Source: Paraburkholderia fynbosensis
GTDB lineage: Bacteria; Pseudomonadota; Gammaproteobacteria; Burkholderiales; Burkholderiaceae
NCBI RefSeq assembly: GCF_902859935.1
Contig: NZ_CADIKI010000003.1
Span: 124,001 to 188,000 of the forward strand
Direction: 5' to 3'
DNA length: 64,000 nt
Positions 1-13,175 of this stretch are shown here, one piece after another (the stretch's first letter is position 1; every line of letters begins with the position of its first letter). The notes below the pieces were generated by a model, which did no database searches, was not told where the DNA came from, and saw nothing but the letters and a program-made list of their open reading frames with translations. A program made the position numbers and the translations under genes.

Positions 1-2679
<2,679 letters not shown>

Positions 2680-3005
2680 GACGTTTTGGGGATAATCTCG
2701 GCTTTTCCGGACGCGGTCCGTGGGAAGGCGGCGTGCTGCCGGACGAGCGCAAAGCCGGCACGTGAAGGTGCGGGCAACGTCCTGCATTATGACAGTGACG
2801 GCGTGCACACGAGGATCGCGCGGCGCGGCGGCATGCCCCGGGCGGCAGCGCGCGCCGGAAGTTCGGCCATGAAGACCGCAGCCGCGCAGGCAACCGCGGC
2901 GTGAAAGACAAATGCAAACATAACAGGACAGGACAAGCCACCCGGCACGCACGCCGCCGAGCGGCATGGCAAGCAACACCGCAACACCAACAGGGACAAC
3001 TACAG
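2680..3005. other. Divergent intergenic region rarA / NCS1 permease
   Basis: These 326 bases separate the divergent starts of rarA and the permease. A short AGGG at 2992-2995 sits 10 bases before the permease ATG and may be its ribosome-binding site. I looked for a TPP riboswitch, because some NCS1 permeases import thiamine precursors, and saw no thi-box-like sequence. I see no convincing promoter or other structure. Confidence 0.4.
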
Positions 3006-4322
3006 ATGGCAAACGATCCACTCGCCGGCGACGCCGGTTCCACCTACGCGCCGCTCACGCCGGTGCCCGACGCGCGCCGCGCGTTCCGCACCGGCGACGC
3101 GTTCGCGCTCTGGTTCTCACTCGGCATCGGCCTGCTGGTCGCGCAGGCCGGCGCGCTGCTGGTGCCGGGATTGTCGCTGCCGCACGCGCTCTTGGCGATC
3201 GTGATCGGCAGCGTAATCGGCGTGGTGCTGCTGGCGCTGGCCGGCGTGATCGGCACCGACACGGGGCTCGCGGCGATGTCGTCGCTGCGCCCGACGCTCG
3301 GCGTGCGCGGCGCGTCGGTGCCGGCAGTGCTGAACGCGGTGCAACTGGTCGGCTGGGGTTCGTTCGAAGTGATCGTGATGCGCGATTCCGCCGACGCCCT
3401 CGCCAAACAATCTTTCGGCCTTTCGATGCCGCTGATCTGGACCGTCGTGTTCGGCCTGCTCGCGACGCTGTTGGCGATCAGCGGCCCGCTGTCGTTCGTG
3501 CGGCGCTTTCTGCGCAAGTGGGGCATCTGGCTGCTGCTCGCGGGCGCCGCATGGCTCACGTGGAATCTGCTCGCGCGCCACAACCTGGCCGAGCTGATGC
3601 GCCGGCCGGGCACCGGCGAGATGCCGTTCGGCGGCGCGATCGACCTCGTGGTGGCGATGCCGCTGTCGTGGCTGCCGCTGATCGCCGACTACACCCGCTT
3701 CGGCCGGCAACCCGGCGAGACGTTCCGCGGCACGCTGCTCGGCTATGGCATCGCGAACATCTGGTTCTACGCGCTCGGCGCGGTCTACGGCCTCGCGGCC
3801 GGCGGCGGCGACGCGCTGCTGACCAGCGCGCTGGCCCAGGCGGGCGGCGGCCTTGCACTGCTGCTGATCCTGATCGACGAAATCGACAACGCGTTCGCCG
3901 ACATTCACTCGGCCGCCGTCTCGACCGGCACGTTCTGGACGCGCGGCAGCGTGCCGTTGCTGTCGGCGGCGTTCGGCGCGTTGTGCACGCTGATCGCGCT
4001 GCTCGTGCCGATGGCGAAGTATCAGAACTTCCTGCTGCTGATCGGCTCGGTGTTCGCACCGCTGTTCGGCGTGGTGCTGATGGATCACTTCATCGTGCGC
4101 AAGCGCCGTATCGAGGCCGCCGTGCTCGCCGACGTGCGTGGCCGTTACGGCTTCTCGGGCGGCTGGCATCTGAGCGCATTCATCGCTTGGGCGATCGGCA
4201 TCGCCTCGTATCAGGTGATCAATCAATGGCTGCCGAATCTCGGCGCGACCTTGCCGTCGCTCGTGATCGGCGCGGTGTGCTACTACGTGTTCGTGTCGGC
4301 GCGTAAGACGGCTTACGCCTGA
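3006..4322 (+). CDS. NCS1-family cytosine/purine/hydroxymethylpyrimidine-type permease
   Basis: Inner-membrane transporter of the nucleobase-cation-symport-1 family, 438 residues with about 12 hydrophobic segments. I chose the ATG at 3006 (MANDPLAGDAGSTYAPLTP). Upstream in-frame codons only add a basic stretch without hydrophobic character. The N-terminal part (DAFALWFSLGIGLL, then GVIGTDTGLAAMSSLRPTLG and LNAVQLVGWGSFEVIVM) resembles CytX/CodB-type members, where a QLVGW segment follows the first helices. It lies tail to tail with a ureohydrolase gene, with a bidirectional hairpin terminator between them. Substrate is not readable from sequence. Hydroxymethylpyrimidine or cytosine would fit the family; a guanidino compound would fit the neighbour. 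Confidence 0.85.
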   Translation: MANDPLAGDAGSTYAPLTPVPDARRAFRTGDAFALWFSLGIGLLVAQAGALLVPGLSLPHALLAIVIGSVIGVVLLALAGVIGTDTGLAAMSSLRPTLGVRGASVPAVLNAVQLVGWGSFEVIVMRDSADALAKQSFGLSMPLIWTVVFGLLATLLAISGPLSFVRRFLRKWGIWLLLAGAAWLTWNLLARHNLAELMRRPGTGEMPFGGAIDLVVAMPLSWLPLIADYTRFGRQPGETFRGTLLGYGIANIWFYALGAVYGLAAGGGDALLTSALAQAGGGLALLLILIDEIDNAFADIHSAAVSTGTFWTRGSVPLLSAAFGALCTLIALLVPMAKYQNFLLLIGSVFAPLFGVVLMDHFIVRKRRIEAAVLADVRGRYGFSGGWHLSAFIAWAIGIASYQVINQWLPNLGATLPSLVIGAVCYYVFVSARKTAYA

Positions 4323-4360
4323 CGCATCTGGCGCGCGGTCAGCGCAACTTGGCCGACGAA

Positions 4361-4389
4361 GAAAAAGCCTGCATTTACAGGCTTTTTCT
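4361..4389. terminator. Bidirectional intrinsic terminator between permease and ureohydrolase genes
   Basis: The arm GAAAAAGCCTG at 4361-4371 pairs with CAGGCTTTTTC at 4379-4389 around a short AT-rich loop. A-rich and T-rich flanks give a U-tract in either direction, as expected for convergent genes. Confidence 0.85.
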
Positions 4390-4432
4390 TTTGCGCATGA
4401 CGCGCCACGCGTTCGGTTCAGTTCGGTCCACT

Positions 4433-5422
4433 TCAACGCGCGGCGGCGCGATATTCGACACCCGGCAGCACGCATAGCAGCTCGAACGCGAGATTCGCGC
4501 CGAGGAGCGCAGTCGTGCCGAACGGATCGTACGGCGGCGCCACCTCGACCAGATCGCAGCCGACGATGTTCAAGCCGCGCGCACCGCGAATGATCTCCAG
4601 CGCCTGCGGCACCGTCAGCCCCGCGATCTCCGGCGTGCCCGTGCCCGGCGCGAAAGCCGGATCGATCCCGTCGATGTCGAATGTGATGTACACGGGGCCG
4701 TCGCCCATCCGCTCGCGAATGCGCGTCATCAGCGGCGCGAGCGACTGATTCCAGCAGGCCTCCGCCTGCACGACCTCGAAGCCCTGATCGCGGCACCAGT
4801 CGAAGTCTTCCGCCGCGTAACCGGTGCCGCGCAAACCGATCTGCACGACCCGCTCGCAATCGAGCAGCCCCTCCTCCACCGCACGGCGAAACGGCGTGCC
4901 GTGTGCAATCTTCTCGCCCATCATCGTGTCGTTGACGTCGGCGTGCGCGTCGACGTGAATCAGCCCGACCTTGCCGTGCTTGCGATGAATCGCGCGCAGG
5001 ATCGGCAGCGCGATGGTGTGATCGCCGCCGAGCGTGATCGGCTTGCAATCGTGCTGGAGGATTTCGTCGTACGCGGTTTCGATCCGCGCGATCGAGTCGT
5101 GCAGGTTGTACGGATTGATCGCGACGTCGCCGAGGTCGGCCACGCGCAGCGAGTCGAACGGCGCGGCGCGGGTCGCCATGTTGTACGGGCGCAGCAGCAC
5201 CGATTCGCTGCGTATCTGGCGCGGCCCGAAGCGGGCGCCCGTGCGGTTCGACGTGCCGAGATCGAACGGCACGCCGACGAAGCACGCGTCGAATCCGGCA
5301 GCCGAGCCGACGTTCGGCAGCCGCATCATCGTCGCGATACCGCCGCAGCGTGGCATCGCGTTACCGGACAGCGGTTGGGGCCGTTCGCCGGCTTCGGGGG
5401 AAATGAAGGAGGAAGTATTCAT
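4433..5422 (-). CDS. Agmatinase/guanidinobutyrase-family ureohydrolase
   Basis: Binuclear Mn2+ hydrolase of the arginase/agmatinase family that releases urea from a guanidino substrate. I chose the ATG at 5422 (MNTSSFISPEAGERPQ), giving 329 residues. The frame stays open upstream but that stretch is not family-like. Metal-binding motifs are intact: GGDH at 132-135, DAHAD at 158-162, and FDIDGID with D249 and D251. The N-terminal block GFDACFVGVPFDLGTSNRTGARFGPRQIR resembles guanidinobutyrase/guanidinopropionase enzymes as much as agmatinase. A LysR gene starts divergently 170 bases away, as for gbuA-gbuR in Pseudomonas, and a permease lies on the other side. I infer catabolism of a guanidino acid or agmatine; which one is open. 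Confidence 0.88.
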   Translation of the reverse strand: MNTSSFISPEAGERPQPLSGNAMPRCGGIATMMRLPNVGSAAGFDACFVGVPFDLGTSNRTGARFGPRQIRSESVLLRPYNMATRAAPFDSLRVADLGDVAINPYNLHDSIARIETAYDEILQHDCKPITLGGDHTIALPILRAIHRKHGKVGLIHVDAHADVNDTMMGEKIAHGTPFRRAVEEGLLDCERVVQIGLRGTGYAAEDFDWCRDQGFEVVQAEACWNQSLAPLMTRIRERMGDGPVYITFDIDGIDPAFAPGTGTPEIAGLTVPQALEIIRGARGLNIVGCDLVEVAPPYDPFGTTALLGANLAFELLCVLPGVEYRAAAR

Positions 5423-5543
5423 CGTGGCTCGGCAATGAAAGAAATTCGGCGCGAAGAATCGGCGGAAATGGGCCACAGTCCGGCCAGAACAGCGCGTCTT
5501 TTGGAGGAACTTCAATTCTTGAGCCGTTTCCCGCCAGCGTAAA

Positions 5544-5551
5544 TACCGGTA
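5544..5551. promoter_or_regulatory. Possible LysR operator between ureohydrolase and LysR genes
   Basis: A TACCGGTA palindrome lies within ATACCGGTAAT in the 170-base divergent spacer, about 40 bases before the LysR start. Location and dyad symmetry suit an autoregulatory LysR site. No binding data can be inferred, and an 8-base palindrome can occur by chance. Confidence 0.35.
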
Positions 5552-5592
5552 ATGCATCCTTCACATTGATCATTAGCGATGTATGCTGAAGC

Positions 5593-6513
5593 ATGTTCTC
5601 CCAACTCACCGATCTTGACCTGCGGCTGATCCGCGTCTTTCTCGCCATCGTCGACGCGGGCGGGGTTTCGCCCGCCCAGGCGACGCTCAACATCGGCCAG
5701 TCCACCATCAGCACCCAACTGGCGACGCTCGAAACGCGCCTCGGCTACCGCCTGTGCGAGCGCGGCCGCGGCGGCTTCAGTCTGACCGCGCGCGGCGAGC
5801 AGTTCATCGAGGCCGCCCGCGCGCTGCTGTCGGCCGTCGACACCTTCGGCATGCAGGCGCGCAACGTGGGCCGCAAGCTGGTCGGCACGCTCGACATCGG
5901 CATGATCGGCCATACGCCGGTGTCGGCGAGCGCGCGCATCAGCAACGCGATTGGCCGTTTTCGCGCGCGGGATCAGTCGGTGCGTTTTTCGATTCTGGTG
6001 CGCTCGCCGGGTGAGCTGGAAGAACTGCTGCTCAATGGGCGGATTCAGATCGGCATCGGCTATTTCTGGCATCGCGTGCCGTCGCTCGAATACACCGAGG
6101 TGTTCGCCGAGGAGCAGTTTGCCTACTGCGCGAAAGGTCACCCGTTGTTCGCGCAGGCGGGCAAAGTGTCACCCGAAGAGGCCGCGCAACATGAATGGGC
6201 ATGGCGCAGTTATCCGTTGCCCGAAGCGCAGAGTTCGGCCACGCCGCAGAACGTCACGGCGGTCGCGGACAACATGGAAGCGGTTGCGATGCTGGTGCTG
6301 TCATCGCATCACCTCGGTTATTTGCCGGGGCATTTCGCGGCGCCGTTCGCCGCGCAAGGAATGCTCGCCGCGTTGAATCCGGTGCAGATGCGCTACCGCG
6401 TCGCGTTTCACATGGTCACGCGCACGCGTCAGCATCGGTCGGAGATCGTCGAAGCATTTATCGACGATATGAAAGCCGCACATGCGCTAGAAGTTCCGAT
6501 GGGGGACGAGTAG
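5593..6513 (+). CDS. LysR-family regulator, divergent from the ureohydrolase gene
   Basis: Cytoplasmic DNA-binding regulator of 306 residues, the normal LysR length. The N-terminal winged helix-turn-helix spans about residues 8-67 (LRLIRVFLAIVDAGGVSP, then TISTQLATLETRLGYRLCERG). The periplasmic-binding-protein-like effector domain covers about 95-300. The start is the ATG at 5593. It is divergent from the ureohydrolase gene, so it probably controls that gene and itself. The inducer is unknown. A terminator hairpin follows at 6557-6588. Confidence 0.93.
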   Translation: MFSQLTDLDLRLIRVFLAIVDAGGVSPAQATLNIGQSTISTQLATLETRLGYRLCERGRGGFSLTARGEQFIEAARALLSAVDTFGMQARNVGRKLVGTLDIGMIGHTPVSASARISNAIGRFRARDQSVRFSILVRSPGELEELLLNGRIQIGIGYFWHRVPSLEYTEVFAEEQFAYCAKGHPLFAQAGKVSPEEAAQHEWAWRSYPLPEAQSSATPQNVTAVADNMEAVAMLVLSSHHLGYLPGHFAAPFAAQGMLAALNPVQMRYRVAFHMVTRTRQHRSEIVEAFIDDMKAAHALEVPMGDE

Positions 6514-6556
6514 CGTGTCCTCAAGCGCGCGTACTCGCGACGCGCACCCGGAAATC

Positions 6557-6588
6557 AAAAAGCCGTACCCGAAGAGCGCGGCTTTGTT
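6557..6588. terminator. Intrinsic terminator between LysR and lolA
   Basis: The stem AAAGCCG (6559-6565) pairs with CGGCTTT (6579-6585) and is followed by GTTGTT. AT-rich flanks on both sides suit the convergent LysR and lolA genes. Confidence 0.7.
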
Positions 6589-6623
6589 GTTGCCTGCGTG
6601 CAAAGCTATGTCAATCAGCAGGC

Positions 6624-7358
6624 TTATCCGTTGATCACATCCGCGCCCTTCGGCACCGTGAACTTGAATGCATCGGCGGGCAGCGGCGGGTTCTTCTGGA
6701 TGTTCGAGAACGTCAGCAGCGTCACGTTGCCGAACACGTCGTGCAATTCCATCGCTTCGAGATTGCCGTCCTTGAAGCCGATGCCGACGCGTTGAAACTG
6801 CGTGTCCTTCGCCTTCGGCGTCAGTTCGAGCCAGTCGATGCCGGCCTTCACGCCCGCATCGCGCAGCGTGAAATTCTTGTCCAGATCGTTGCTGCCGAAC
6901 AATATCGCCGCCGGACTCGCGCCGAGCGCGCCACCGAGCGCACGCACCGTCACCTGGTTCAGATCCTTGTCGTACACGTAGAGCTTGTCGCCGTCCGCTT
7001 GAAGCAGTTGTGCGTAGGGCTTCTCGTATTGCCAGATGAACTTGCCGGGGCGCGCGAACGTAAAGGTGCCGCTCGACGTGCCGGTCTTGCCCGCGCCGCC
7101 GGTGGACAGCGCGCCGCTCGCGCCCTGCGCCTTGCTCGGCGCGCGCACTTCCTGCTGCACGAACGTGCCGCGCGCGGAGTGCACCTGCGCGACGAACGCC
7201 TTCAGTTGCTCGGTGCCGCTCGCGAATGCCTGCGACGCGACGAGCATGGACGTGCCGATCGCCACGCTGCCGACGCTGCGCACGATAGTCCGCGCGAGTT
7301 GGCCGAAGCGGCTGGCTTGAGCGCTGTGTCTAGTGCGCTGCTGCGCGAATAGCTGCAT
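6624..7358 (-). CDS. lolA: Outer-membrane lipoprotein carrier protein LolA
   Basis: Periplasmic chaperone that carries lipoproteins from LolCDE to the outer-membrane receptor LolB. I chose the ATG at 7358 ([14 protein letters not shown]) because GGGAGAA lies just upstream and a signal peptide follows. The protein has 244 residues with a long basic n-region, a hydrophobic core near 25-40 and a likely cleavage after SQAFA. The mature part carries LolA hallmarks: [45 protein letters not shown], and WLELTPK. It is downstream of ftsK on the same strand, 242 bases away, the usual order in this group. The normal next gene, rarA, is displaced by the permease block. Confidence 0.96.
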   Translation of the reverse strand: MQLFAQQRTRHSAQASRFGQLARTIVRSVGSVAIGTSMLVASQAFASGTEQLKAFVAQVHSARGTFVQQEVRAPSKAQGASGALSTGGAGKTGTSSGTFTFARPGKFIWQYEKPYAQLLQADGDKLYVYDKDLNQVTVRALGGALGASPAAILFGSNDLDKNFTLRDAGVKAGIDWLELTPKAKDTQFQRVGIGFKDGNLEAMELHDVFGNVTLLTFSNIQKNPPLPADAFKFTVPKGADVING

Positions 7359-7600
7359 GTAGTTTTCTCCCTTGATTGAATTCGATGAGCGGGGCGAACG
7401 GCGGTGAGGCCGGGCGATGGTCGCTTTCGGTGGCAGGACCGCTCGCGTGGCTGGCAGATCCGCAACCGACGCGATGCCCGACACGTCGAGCGGTCCAGCT
7501 TGAGCGCGCGTTGCAAACCTTCTGCAGCGAGCCGTTGCCCGCAGACTCGCCCGCCGCGCACCTCACCGCACCGGCTTCGCCACGCGATAACGCCATCCGC

Positions 7601-9907
7601 CTATTCCGCTTCCCGCGCCGGCGCCAGGATCTCGCGATTGCCGTTCGACGACATCGCCGACACCACGCCCGAGTTTTCCATCTGCTCGAGCAAACGCGCC
7701 GCCCGGTTGTAGCCGATGCGCAAATGCCGCTGCACCAGCGAGATCGACGCGCGACGGTTCTTCAGCACCACGTCGACCGCCTGGTCGTATAACGGGTCCG
7801 ACTCGCCATCGGCCGATCCGGTTCCCGCCGAGCCCTCGTCGCCCTCGCCGGTCACGCCGCCTTCGAGAATGCCCTCGATGTAGTTCGGCTCGCCCTGCTC
7901 CTTGAGTTTGTCGACGACGCGATGCACCTCTTCATCCGACACGAACGCGCCGTGCACCCGCACGGGCAAGCCGCTGCCCGGCGGCAGATAGAGCATGTCG
8001 CCCATGCCGAGCAGCGATTCCGCGCCCTGCTGGTCGAGAATGGTCCGCGAGTCGATCTTCGATGACACCTGGAAGGCCATCCGCGTCGGCACGTTGGCCT
8101 TGATCAGACCGGTGATGACATCGACCGACGGACGCTGCGTGGCGAGAATCAGATGGATGCCGGCCGCGCGCGCCTTCTGCGCGATCCGCGCGATCAGCTC
8201 TTCGACCTTCTTGCCAACCACCATCATCAGGTCGGCCAGTTCGTCGATCACGACCACGATATTCGGCAGGCGCGTGAGCGGCTCCGGTTCTTCCGGCGTG
8301 AGGCTGAACGGATTCGGCAGCTTCTCTTCGCGCTTGGCCGCTTCGTCGATCTTGTTGTTATAGCCGGCGAGGTTGCGCACGCCGAGCTTGCTCATCAGCT
8401 TGTAGCGGCGCTCCATTTCGGCGACCGCCCAGTTCAGCGCGTGGCCGGCTTGGCGCATGTCCGTGACGACCGGACACAGCAGATGCGGAATGCCTTCGTA
8501 GACGCTCATTTCGAGCATCTTCGGATCGATCAGGATCATGCGGACCTGCTCGGCGCTCGCTTTGTAGAGCAGCGACAGGATCATCGCGTTGATACCGACC
8601 GACTTGCCCGAACCGGTCGTACCCGCGACCAGCAGGTGCGGCATTTTCGCGAGGTCGGCGCATACCGGCTTGCCACCGATGTCCTTGCCCAGACCCATGG
8701 TCAGCGGCGACGCGGCGTCCGCATAGACCGCCGAGCCGAGAATCTCCGAGAGGCTCACGGTCTGGCGGCGCTGATTCGGTAACTCCAGCGCCATGAAGTT
8801 CTTGCCCGGAATCGTTTCGACCACGCGGATCGACACGAGCGACAGCGAGCGCGCGAGATCCTTCGCCAGATTGACGATCTGGCTGCCCTTCACGCCCGTG
8901 GCCGGTTCGATTTCATAGCGCGTGACGACCGGACCCGGATAGGCGGCCACCACGCTCACTTCGACGCCGAAGTCCTTGAGTTTTTTCTCGATCAGACGCG
9001 ACGTGAATTCCAGCGTGTCCGCGGAGATGGATTCCTGCGCGGCGGGCGCGGGGTCGAGCAGCGCAATGGGCGGCAACGTCGAGTCGCCCGGCAGGTCGGT
9101 GAAGAGCGGCACTTGCCGTTCCTTCTCGACGCGCTCCGATTTGGCCGGCGTGACGACCGGCGGCACGATCACGACCGGCTCATGCTCCTCGATCCGCACG
9201 CGGCCCTTCTCGACCTTGCCCTCGCGCTTCACCGCGGCCGCTTCGCCGAGCTTGCGGTCGCGCCCGGCCTCGCGGCGCAGCTTCGCGAAAGTCACCGCCG
9301 AAATGATCGACTCGCCGACTTTCTCCGACACCGACAGCCACGAGAAACGGAAGTACAACGACAAGCCGATCGCGAGCGCGATCAGCAGCGCGAGCGTGCC
9401 GCCGGTGAAGCCCAGCGCATGCGACACCCCACGCGCGACGGCTTCGCCGACCACGCCGCCCGGCGCGCGCGGCAACTGCACTTTGAGCGACCACATGCGC
9501 AGCGCTTCGATGCCGTTGCACGCGAGCAGCACGAGCAGGAACGCGAACGCATCCGCGAGCCAGCTCACGCCGCGCGGCTCCTCGTCCTGCTCGTCTTCGT
9601 GACGGGTGATGCGCTTGTAGTTGCGGGAAATGTGACGGCCGAGCAGCACGATCCACCAGTAGGCGGACAGACCGAACAGCAGCAGCAGGATGTCCGAGGT
9701 CCACGCGCCGACACGGCCCGCCCAGTTGGAGATGTGGTCGACCTGCGCGGCATGGGTCCAGCTCGGGTCGCGCCTGCTGTAGCTGACGAGCGCCATGAGC
9801 AGGAACACGCCGAGCGCCACCTGCAGGATCCAGCGGATTTCGGTGAAAAGGCGCGACATGCGGTGCGGCAACGCCTGCGCGCTCGCGGAATAGGGAGCTT
9901 TTGCCAT
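7601..9907 (-). CDS. ftsK: DNA translocase FtsK
   Basis: Septum-anchored motor that pumps chromosome termini and activates XerCD dimer resolution. It has 768 residues starting [15 protein letters not shown], which is short for FtsK because the linker is reduced. Four N-terminal membrane segments lie within about residues 20-210 ([18 protein letters not shown] is the first). A charged linker follows at about 215-290. The motor has Walker A GTTGSGKS near 427-434 and the Walker B stretch [13 protein letters not shown] near 550. The C-terminal winged-helix gamma domain, about 705-768 ([20 protein letters not shown]), recognises KOPS. It is divergent from trxB. Confidence 0.97.
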   Translation of the reverse strand: MAKAPYSASAQALPHRMSRLFTEIRWILQVALGVFLLMALVSYSRRDPSWTHAAQVDHISNWAGRVGAWTSDILLLLFGLSAYWWIVLLGRHISRNYKRITRHEDEQDEEPRGVSWLADAFAFLLVLLACNGIEALRMWSLKVQLPRAPGGVVGEAVARGVSHALGFTGGTLALLIALAIGLSLYFRFSWLSVSEKVGESIISAVTFAKLRREAGRDRKLGEAAAVKREGKVEKGRVRIEEHEPVVIVPPVVTPAKSERVEKERQVPLFTDLPGDSTLPPIALLDPAPAAQESISADTLEFTSRLIEKKLKDFGVEVSVVAAYPGPVVTRYEIEPATGVKGSQIVNLAKDLARSLSLVSIRVVETIPGKNFMALELPNQRRQTVSLSEILGSAVYADAASPLTMGLGKDIGGKPVCADLAKMPHLLVAGTTGSGKSVGINAMILSLLYKASAEQVRMILIDPKMLEMSVYEGIPHLLCPVVTDMRQAGHALNWAVAEMERRYKLMSKLGVRNLAGYNNKIDEAAKREEKLPNPFSLTPEEPEPLTRLPNIVVVIDELADLMMVVGKKVEELIARIAQKARAAGIHLILATQRPSVDVITGLIKANVPTRMAFQVSSKIDSRTILDQQGAESLLGMGDMLYLPPGSGLPVRVHGAFVSDEEVHRVVDKLKEQGEPNYIEGILEGGVTGEGDEGSAGTGSADGESDPLYDQAVDVVLKNRRASISLVQRHLRIGYNRAARLLEQMENSGVVSAMSSNGNREILAPAREAE

Positions 9908-11243
<1,336 letters not shown>

Positions 11244-11319
11244 TCGGCGGCGCCGAACTGCGACGTTGGGCGCGACGGTAAAATAGCGGCTGGGCGCGAC
11301 CCGGCCGCTTGCTCCAGAG

Positions 11320-11352
11320 AAGGCCGCGGCTGAAAAGCCCGCGGCCTTTTTT
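11320..11352 (+). terminator. Intrinsic terminator after trxB
   Basis: AAGGCCGCGG at 11320-11329 pairs with CCGCGGCCTT across a short A-rich loop, followed by a run of T. Strong stem and T-tract about 75 bases beyond the trxB stop. Confidence 0.9.
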
Positions 11353-11394
11353 GCGTTCAGGCGGTCGGTGTGGGGGTGGGTTTGCCTTGCGGGT

Positions 11395-11410
11395 TTGCAA
11401 AGCTTTGCAA
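11395..11410. promoter_or_regulatory. 16-base perfect palindrome upstream of the Smr gene
   Basis: TTGCAAAGCTTTGCAA is a perfect 16-base inverted repeat in the 342-base spacer between trxB and the Smr-domain gene, about 175 bases before the latter's start. It could be an operator for a dimeric regulator. The rest of the spacer holds the trxB terminator and no other clear signal. Confidence 0.35.
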
Positions 11411-11585
11411 CGCGTCAGCACCACCCGTGTTTGCATCGCGCCCCGGCGGACCGTTTTGCCGTGCATCCGCTGCGCGTCCACGCGCTGTCGAGCGCTTCAC
11501 CGCACGCCAATCTCATTACCCGTTTCGCAGCCCCTAAAAAAACCCGTCGCGCGACCGATCCACATTTTCTGCGTGTATTACCGAT

Positions 11586-12344
11586 ATGCCGAAGAATCAG
11601 CCCCACCCAAGCGAACCGAAGCGCGCGCGCGCCGTCGCCACGCCCGCGCCCGAACCGGCCGCGCCCAAAGCCAAACCGAAGCTCGATCCCGCAGCGGGTC
11701 TCGCCGGACTCGGCGCATTGCGCGACGCATTGAAGATCGATACGCAACGCCGCGAGCGCGAACGCGCGGCCGCGGCGGCCGCGCAGCGCGAAGCAGCGGC
11801 GGACGCCGATCTGTTTCGCCGCGAGATCGGTTCGGTGGCCCCCCTCGTGTCTCCCCCGCGCGCGAGCTTGCCGCGCAATCCCCCGCCGCCGCTGCCGGTG
11901 CAAACCATGCTAGACGAGGAAGCCGTCCTGCACGAAGCGATTTCCGACGAGTTCGACCCCGAAGTGCTGCTCGAAACCGACGAAACGCTCTCCTATTGCC
12001 GCCCCGGCGTCAGTCAGGAAGTCGTGCGCAAGCTGCGGCGCGGCGACTGGATCGTGCAGGCGCAAATCGACCTGCATGGAATGAGGCGCGACGAAGCGCG
12101 CGAGGCGCTCGCCGAGTTCATCCGCGAATCGGTGAAGCGGGGCTTGCGCTGTTTGCGCGTGATTCACGGCAAGGGCTTGGGATCGATCGGCAAGGAACCG
12201 GTGCTCAAGGGCAAGGTGCGCGCGTGGCTGGTGCAGAAGGCCGAGGTGATCGCATTCTGCCAGGCACGGGCGCACGACGGCGGCGCCGGCGCGGTGGTCG
12301 TGCTGCTGCAGCCGGGCGCGTTGCCGCCTCACGCCAAGCCCTGA
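11586..12344 (+). CDS. Smr-domain (MutS2 C-terminal type) protein
   Basis: Stand-alone Smr protein of 252 residues; Smr domains are nucleases acting on branched DNA or on RNA. The first 110 or so residues are a disordered stretch rich in Ala, Pro, Arg and Glu. The Smr domain covers about 155-245: IDLHG at about 161-165, then IHGKGLGSIGKEPVLKGKVRAWL with HGKG near 193. The protein ends AGAVVVLLQPG, as is usual for the SmrA/SmrB type. It is followed 10 bases later by the TRIC-channel gene, so they are probably co-transcribed. The specific substrate cannot be told. Confidence 0.88.
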   Translation: MPKNQPHPSEPKRARAVATPAPEPAAPKAKPKLDPAAGLAGLGALRDALKIDTQRRERERAAAAAAQREAAADADLFRREIGSVAPLVSPPRASLPRNPPPPLPVQTMLDEEAVLHEAISDEFDPEVLLETDETLSYCRPGVSQEVVRKLRRGDWIVQAQIDLHGMRRDEAREALAEFIRESVKRGLRCLRVIHGKGLGSIGKEPVLKGKVRAWLVQKAEVIAFCQARAHDGGAGAVVVLLQPGALPPHAKP

Positions 12345-12354
12345 CGGAGTCACA

Positions 12355-12978
12355 GTGATCCATCCGAGGCTGACACTGGCGCTGACCATCATGGAAGCGC
12401 TGGCTATTTTCGCGTACGCCATTTCCGGCTTCATCGAAGCCCGCAGCCGCCGGCTCGACGCGGTGGGCACGTTCCTCGTGGCGATCGCCACGGCGTTCGG
12501 CGGCGGCACGTTGCGCGATGTGTTGCTGGAGCGCCGGCCGTTCTACTGGGTCGAGCATCAGGTCTATCTGATCGCGATCTTCGTGATGTCCCTGTTCGCG
12601 CCGACACTGCTGAAAATGACCTCGCGCCTGCTCTCCGAGCGGGTGCTGCTGGTGGCCGATGCCATCGGGCTGGGCCTCTTCAGTATCGCGGGGACGTCGA
12701 TCGCGCACGACGCGCAGATGCCGTGGTTCACGTCGGTGATGATGGGCGTGCTGACGGGGGTGTTCGGCGGCGTGATCCGCGACGTGCTGTGCAACGAGGT
12801 GCCGTTGATCCTGCGCGATTCGCGTCCCTACGCGACCTGTGCGTTCGTCGGCTGCTGGCTGTATGTGTTGCTGGACTATGTGAACTTCGACACCGTGTAT
12901 AGCGTGCTGGTCGCGACCGCGTTTATTCTGCTCGCAAGGCTGGTGACCTACCGGTTCGATGTGCGCTTGCCGCATTGA
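12355..12978 (+). CDS. TRIC-type cation channel / UPF0126 membrane protein
   Basis: Inner-membrane protein of 207 residues with seven hydrophobic segments and an internal duplication. The two repeats carry FGGGTLRDVLL at about 49-59 and FGGVIRDVLC at about 138-147, the glycine-rich kink motifs of prokaryotic TRIC channels (YadS/YicG family). The start is a GTG at 12355, preceded by GGAG at 12346-12349 in the end of the Smr gene. Members conduct K+ or Na+; the cellular role in bacteria is unclear. It is probably in an operon with the Smr gene. Confidence 0.9.
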   Translation: MIHPRLTLALTIMEALAIFAYAISGFIEARSRRLDAVGTFLVAIATAFGGGTLRDVLLERRPFYWVEHQVYLIAIFVMSLFAPTLLKMTSRLLSERVLLVADAIGLGLFSIAGTSIAHDAQMPWFTSVMMGVLTGVFGGVIRDVLCNEVPLILRDSRPYATCAFVGCWLYVLLDYVNFDTVYSVLVATAFILLARLVTYRFDVRLPH

Positions 12979-13175
12979 ACGCTCAACGGTGTGGGTGTTC
13001 GGGCGTGGGTGCGCAGGCTTGTGGACGCCGATTCGCGCAGGTCGTGGGCGTTAGCCGCACCCCACCCCTGCGCCATGACTGTCGATTTTCACCAGCGTCG
13101 TTCGTCGTGAGGTAAACGGCTCTTGCGGCCGTCGTTGCGCCACGGCGCGCCCTGCAACCGTCAAAGGTGACCGCG

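Noticed and set aside
2680..3005. Possible TPP riboswitch before the NCS1 permease
   Set aside because: I looked for the thi-box conserved segments and found none on the plus strand.
3117..5285. Long minus-strand frame across the permease gene into the ureohydrolase gene
   Set aside because: It is out of frame with the ureohydrolase and antisense to a clear membrane transporter; composition is Arg/Gln/His-rich low complexity.
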